Position numbers and translations under genes: made by a program
Part shown: piece after piece, positions 31,275-35,241 of the stretch
How the letters are laid out: each line of letters starts with the position of its first letter
Position numbering within the stretch: the first letter of the stretch is position 1
The notes under the pieces: model-generated
Told to the model about the DNA's origin: nothing
Databases searched by the model: none
What the model saw: only the letters and a program-made list of their open reading frames with translations
Assembly: GCA_025765615.1 (NCBI GenBank)
Contig: JAIVFJ010000236.1
Coordinates: 57,501-92,741, forward strand
Reading direction: 5' to 3'
Source: Zopfochytrium polystomum
Taxonomy: Eukaryota > Chytridiomycota > Chytridiomycetes > Chytridiales > Chytridiaceae
Length of the DNA: 35,241 bases

Positions 31275-32488
31275 ATGTGGACTTTTGACAGGATCCCCGC
31301 CCTCGGCGGAAAGGTATTCATCGTGACCGGCAGCAACTCGGGCATTGGCCGCGTCACTGCCCGCGAGCTCGCAAGAAAGGGCGCACATGTGTAAGTAACT
31401 TAAACCACGGCCGTTCCTCGCCGTCCGTCGACGCTAACCTGCATTCACCCGTCCGTTTCACGGCTGACCCTCCCCCCCACGCTCACGCCGCCAGCATCAT
31501 GGCGTGCCGCTCCGAGTCCAAAACCGCTCCAGTGCTCGCAGCGTTGCGCTTGGAAACCGACGACGCGGGCACTCTCGAATTCGCCTCGCTCGACCTGCAG
31601 TCTTTGCGTTCGGTGGACGCGTTCGCGGACTCGTTTCTCCGTCGCGGGCTGCCGCTTCACGGGCTGGTGCTCAACGCCGGGATCATGGCACACCCGTTCG
31701 GGCTGTCCGCGGACGGGATCGAGACGCAGTTTGCGACAAACCACGTCGCGCATTTCCACTTGACGCAGCGGTTGCTGCCGTGCTTGGAGGCGTCGGCGCC
31801 GAGCAGGGTCGTGGTGCTGTCGTCGAGTCTGCATAGCGCGGCGCCGCAGCCGGAGGGGATTCGGTTTGATAGGATTAATGACCAGAAGAGTTACAAGGAG
31901 TGGACCGCGTGTAAGTGAGGACGTGCCATCGCTTTGGTTGAGTAGATTGTTCCTGAATATTTGCTGTTTTCCTCAGACGGCCAGTCAAAGCTTGCAAACA
32001 TACTTTTTGCAAAGGAGCTCAATGCACGGCTGCTGGCCAAAGGTCAAAAGAACGTTTATGTCAACGCTGTTCATCCAGGTAGAGTCTTCGTCGCCGTTGC
32101 AGCTGTTACCCTGCGCTGACAAGCTGATTTTTCAGGTGTTATTCACACGGAACTAGCTAGCAACCAGTTCTCGCGGCTGGGATTCCTGGCCAAGCCAATC
32201 TCTTGGTTGTTTTACGCTACGAATAGCGAAACCATCGGTGAGTGGTCTCGGCTGCTTTCCTTCCACCCTAACGTCGTTTACCATATACCAGACGAAGACA
32301 AGGGTGCATCGACTTCTCTTTACCTGGCCACGGACCCTGAGGTTTCGGAGAAGGACTACCGCGGGCTTTACTTTGGTCCGATAGCCAAGATCCTAACTCC
32401 AGCCATCCCTCAAGCCACCGATGCAGCGCTGGCGAAGAGGCTTTGGGACTTTACAGAAGACCTTGTGAAGGAAAAGCTTGCAAAGTGA
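31275..32488 (+). CDS. Short-chain dehydrogenase/reductase, retinol-dehydrogenase/WW-oxidoreductase type, five exons
   Basis: Exons 31275-31390, 31495-31910, 31977-32078, 32136-32237 and 32292-32488 join without error into 310 residues (intron phases 2, 1, 1, 1). All classical SDR elements are present: TGSNSGIG cofactor loop at residues 18-25, ACRS after strand 2 (arginine suggests NADP(H)), LNAG at 98-101, NHVAHF with the active Asn at about 121, LSSS with the catalytic Ser at about 149, Tyr178-x3-Lys182 (YGQSK) and HPG after strand 6. The C-terminal GLYFGP block is usual in RDH11-14/WWOX-like enzymes of fungi. It probably oxidises or reduces a lipophilic alcohol or ketone; the substrate cannot be told. 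The start is supported by the short lead before the first strand. Two palindromic elements upstream may control it. No membrane segment is visible. Confidence 0.93.
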
Positions 32489-32796
32489 CACCGCAGGGGA
32501 ACTTTCGTTTCCTTGTTTCGTTGTTCAAATACCTTTCTTCTTTCTTCAATACCTCCAGTTTCGTTCCGTCTCGTGCCTCGTACAACTCCCTTCTGTTAAG
32601 CAATTATGACGGATGCATAGCCTTTTGTTTTTGTTCCTTGTAATCAACATTGTTATCCATCATTCCCATGGTGCTTTCGTATATTTCAAAGAACCAACCT
32701 AGTAGCGAAAATGAGGGGAAATGAAAACATTGACACCAGGTATGCATTTCCAGGAAAAACACCCTTTTCAAGACTCAGTGCACAACCCACTTTTGA
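32489..32796. other. Convergent 3' ends of the SDR and ankyrin genes
   Basis: About 300 bases between two stop codons on opposite strands. The C/T-rich stretch on + is consistent with a 3' UTR. No gene was seen. Confidence 0.55.
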
Positions 32797-35241
32797 TCAC
32801 ACCCTCACACCAATCTCGTCGCGGAGGAACGCCGTCCAAAACGCTTCGTCCAAGCCCGCGGGAATCTGCACGCCAATCTTTTCGAAATGGGCCCTCAGCT
32901 CCTCCTTGGTGCCCTCCTTATCCACGCTGGTCTCCAGCGCCTTGAGCGCCGCACCGTCGTTTTTCCAGACATCCGCTCCGCCCTCGAGCAGCACCTTGAC
33001 GGTCTTGCGCCCTGCGCGCATGACGGCGATCTCGAGGGCGCGACCGTTGCGCGCGTTGGTTCCCGCCGCGGGACAGGACAAACTTGAGGACGTGGTGGCG
33101 GCCAAAGAAGGCGTGGTCGGTCATGAGGATGTCGTCGCGCAGGTGGACGTCGGCGCCGTGGTCGAGGAGGAGCTGGTGGAGTCCAAAGTTGAAGCGTCCG
33201 AGCTCGTTCTGGTTCGCCCAGGACATGGCGGAGAGGAGCCGGTCGGACAGGTCTTCGGGCTTGAATTTGCCAACGTCTAGGACGAACGCCGTCATGTCGT
33301 AGCCGGCTCCGAGGGCGGCAAGGAGGTGCTTGGACATGTCGGCGCCGCGGCTGTGGAGGAGCTTGGCGACATGCAGATGGTTCTCCTTGACGGCGGCATC
33401 GGCAGCTTTGTTGAGGTCTACTGTTCCTTGGATGGATTTGTAGTCCAAAAGGAGTTGGACTGCTTCAAGGTGACCGCTTCGAGAGGCTTCTACCAGGGCG
33501 GTGCTAACTCACGCCCAGGAGTACTAATCACCCCTGGAGCACTCCAGCTTTCCATCTTTGGACGATTGCTCAGGGCTTGGGCTTCGAGGTCATTCTTCTG
33601 CTTGCCCGAATGCGCCAAAATCAACTCTACCAATTCCCACTTGTTCGTCGGGATAGCCGCTTCCACCAGTGACTTGAAGTCCAAGCGATATCCGTCGCTG
33701 TCGCGCGCAAAGAGCAGACTAGCAACGCGGGTGTCGCCCCTTTTACGGCGACTTCGATAGCGTCCTTAGCGAGTACTGTGTCATTCGCAATGTGGTCCAG
33801 GAGGAACTCGACAACTTGCTCGTGTCCGCCTTCGGCCGCCAGGCGAACCGACTCTCCGTTACAGTTAACGTCGACACCAAGCTCGAGCAACCGCTTTATC
33901 ATCGACAAATGGCCAGCAGCGGCAGCAGCAGCAACGGCATCGCTACCCGCTGATTTGATATCTGCACCGTTTGACACGAGTCGTTCGAGAGCTTCCGCTT
34001 TGCCGGATGCGGCCGCACTTTTCAACGCCGCCGTGAGAGTATCTGACGAACTCTTTCCGTCGTATCCGTCCAAGAGGAGCTCAACAAGCTCAACATTGCC
34101 CGTGCGCGCGCCATCGCCGAGGTGCGAGAGCTTGACGGTTTGCAGGTCGGGAACCAACTCGAGCAGGAGCTTAACAACTTCGATATTGCCTTGCTGCACA
34201 GCAGGACGCAGGAGCTCGCCGCAGATGGCCTTGGTCTGGAGCGCGGAGTGAGTTTTCAAGAGGGACGTAACGAGGTCCCAGTGCTTCTTCTCGCCAAGCA
34301 CGACAAACTCCTCGGGTTCGACCCATTCGGGGCGTGCGCCGGCCTCGAACAGCTTCGCGACGACCTTGGGATGGGCTTGAGAGGAGGCTTCGGACAGGGC
34401 CCAGGGTAAGCACCGCACGACGCGGAGCTCCAGCAGCAGCTCGACGATGTCCAGGTTTCCTCCCCATGATGCGGAGGCGAGGGCCTCGCCGTCGTTGACC
34501 TTGGGGTCGATGCCGCGTTCGACGAGCAGGGAAAAAGTCTTGCGGGACGCGACGGGCAGCAAGGCTGAGGACCTTGTCTTTGTTGACGTGCAGGTCGGCG
34601 CCGCGGTCGAGGAGGAGCGCGACCATCTCTGGGTTGTCGCGGACGGCGGCGGCGAGGAGCGCCTTGTCACCGTCGGCGTGGATGTCTGCGCCAGCGTCGA
34701 GGAGGCGGGCGGCGGAGGGGACCGAGTGGGTGCGTTGCAGGGACGCGTCGAGGATGAGCTGCGGGAACGGCGGAGATGCGACAGAGGCGGCCGCGTTCAG
34801 GACGGCGTCGACGACGTCCGCGTTCCCGCCGTCTGCGGCGGCAAGCAGCGCCTGGCCGCCCGAGAGGGTGGGGTCTGCGCCGTGGGCGAGAAGCAGCCGC
34901 ACTGCCTCGGCACGGCCATTGCGCGCGGCGATCATGAGGGGGTGTCGAGCAGCTCGCTGGTACCCCTAACATCGACATGATGGAGTCTGGGAATGAGCAG
35001 CTTAAGTACGGCAACGTCGCCAATCGCGGCCTCGGCGGCGAATGTGCGTTCGATGGGGCTGGAGCAGTATCCGCCAATGTCATGGCGGCTGTGCTTACGA
35101 AGGGCGCGTGCCGCGATAGCATCTGGCTCGGAGAATATCTTACGGAGCGATCGGTTGGGGCGCCAGCCGGAAGGGCGAGGCGGGGGGGCAGAACAGGCCG
35201 ATGCGAGCAATGATCTCCGAGGGAAGAGAGAGCAAGGGAAA
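32797..35241 (-). CDS. F-box/ankyrin-repeat protein, 5' end outside the window, several single-base frame breaks
   Basis: Reading from the right edge on -, the first frame gives LLSLPSEIIARIGLF, the start of an F-box, so the ATG lies beyond 35241. IFSEPDAIAARALRKH follows, then ankyrin-type repeats to about 33000 (for example GRAEAVRLLLAHGADPTL, NPEMVALLLDRGADLH, GNLDIVELLLE, GHLSMIKRLLELGVDVN, GHEQVVEFLLDHI, GHLEAVQLLLDYKS, KTVKVLLEGGADVWKND). The last helix (DEAFWTAFLRDEIGVRV) ends at 32797. The repeats are continuous in sequence, but the frame changes at about 35180, 34936-34940 (G5), 34532-34536 (A5), 33737-33744 (C4T4), 33500 and 33058-33067. Each is corrected by one base. F-box proteins bind Skp1 and present substrates to SCF ubiquitin ligases; the repeats would bind the substrate. 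It may be a real gene with sequence errors or a recent pseudogene. Confidence 0.7.

Noticed and set aside
1..35241. tRNA, 5S rRNA, snRNA or CRISPR-like arrays
   Set aside because: I looked for T-arm GTTCGAATC-type boxes, U6 and 5S core sequences and regularly spaced repeats; only isolated partial matches (for example near 7290 and 10427) were seen, without the matching arms.

Overview
This window reads as nuclear DNA of a fungus, most likely an early-diverging zoosporic (chytrid-like) lineage. The genes have short GT-AG introns (about 50-130 bp, one of about 480 bp) with CTAAC/CTGAC-type branch points, including a perfect TACTAAC. The encoded proteins are fungal or general eukaryotic: a synaptobrevin R-SNARE, mitochondrial ribosomal protein uL3m, NTF2, a retinol-dehydrogenase-like SDR, bZIP factors and an F-box/ankyrin protein. 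The lineage is inferred from gene style only; no marker gene fixes it.

Layout. (1) 0.7-4.3 kb, + strand: a Ser/Thr-rich single-pass membrane protein with a Gln/Ala/Tyr-rich tail, then a three-exon synaptobrevin gene. Both sit among long purine or pyrimidine tracts. (2) 4.3-28 kb: a gene-poor region whose only convincing genes are three related bZIP genes at 11.3-12.5 kb (+), 18.6-20.2 kb (+) and 22.4-23.7 kb (-). Splice models built independently give the same intron phases in all three (1, then 0; a third intron of phase 2 in two of them). They also share an unusual basic region, NREACRR[LM]R. The DNA between them holds a diverged direct duplication (13.2-13.9 and 15.8-16.4 kb), small tandem repeats, a 37-bp A run, a broken WD40 fragment resembling Notchless/Rsa4, and a few protein-like fragments I cannot identify. 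(3) 28-35.2 kb: a compact gene-dense stretch with uL3m, NTF2 and an SDR on +, converging on an F-box/ankyrin gene on - that runs off the right edge.

Four genes (the membrane protein, uL3m, NTF2 and the ankyrin protein) are conserved in sequence but need 1-base frame corrections, nearly all in homopolymers. The synaptobrevin, SDR and three bZIP genes need none. Uncorrected long-read errors are the simplest explanation; recent pseudogenisation or programmed frameshifting are alternatives.

The most interesting content is the dispersed bZIP family. It has conserved gene architecture, a non-canonical DNA-contact signature, a conserved helical extension after the zipper and a shared KR-x-A-[ST] motif. 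Next is a pair of CGG-N13-CCG palindromic elements ahead of the SDR gene.
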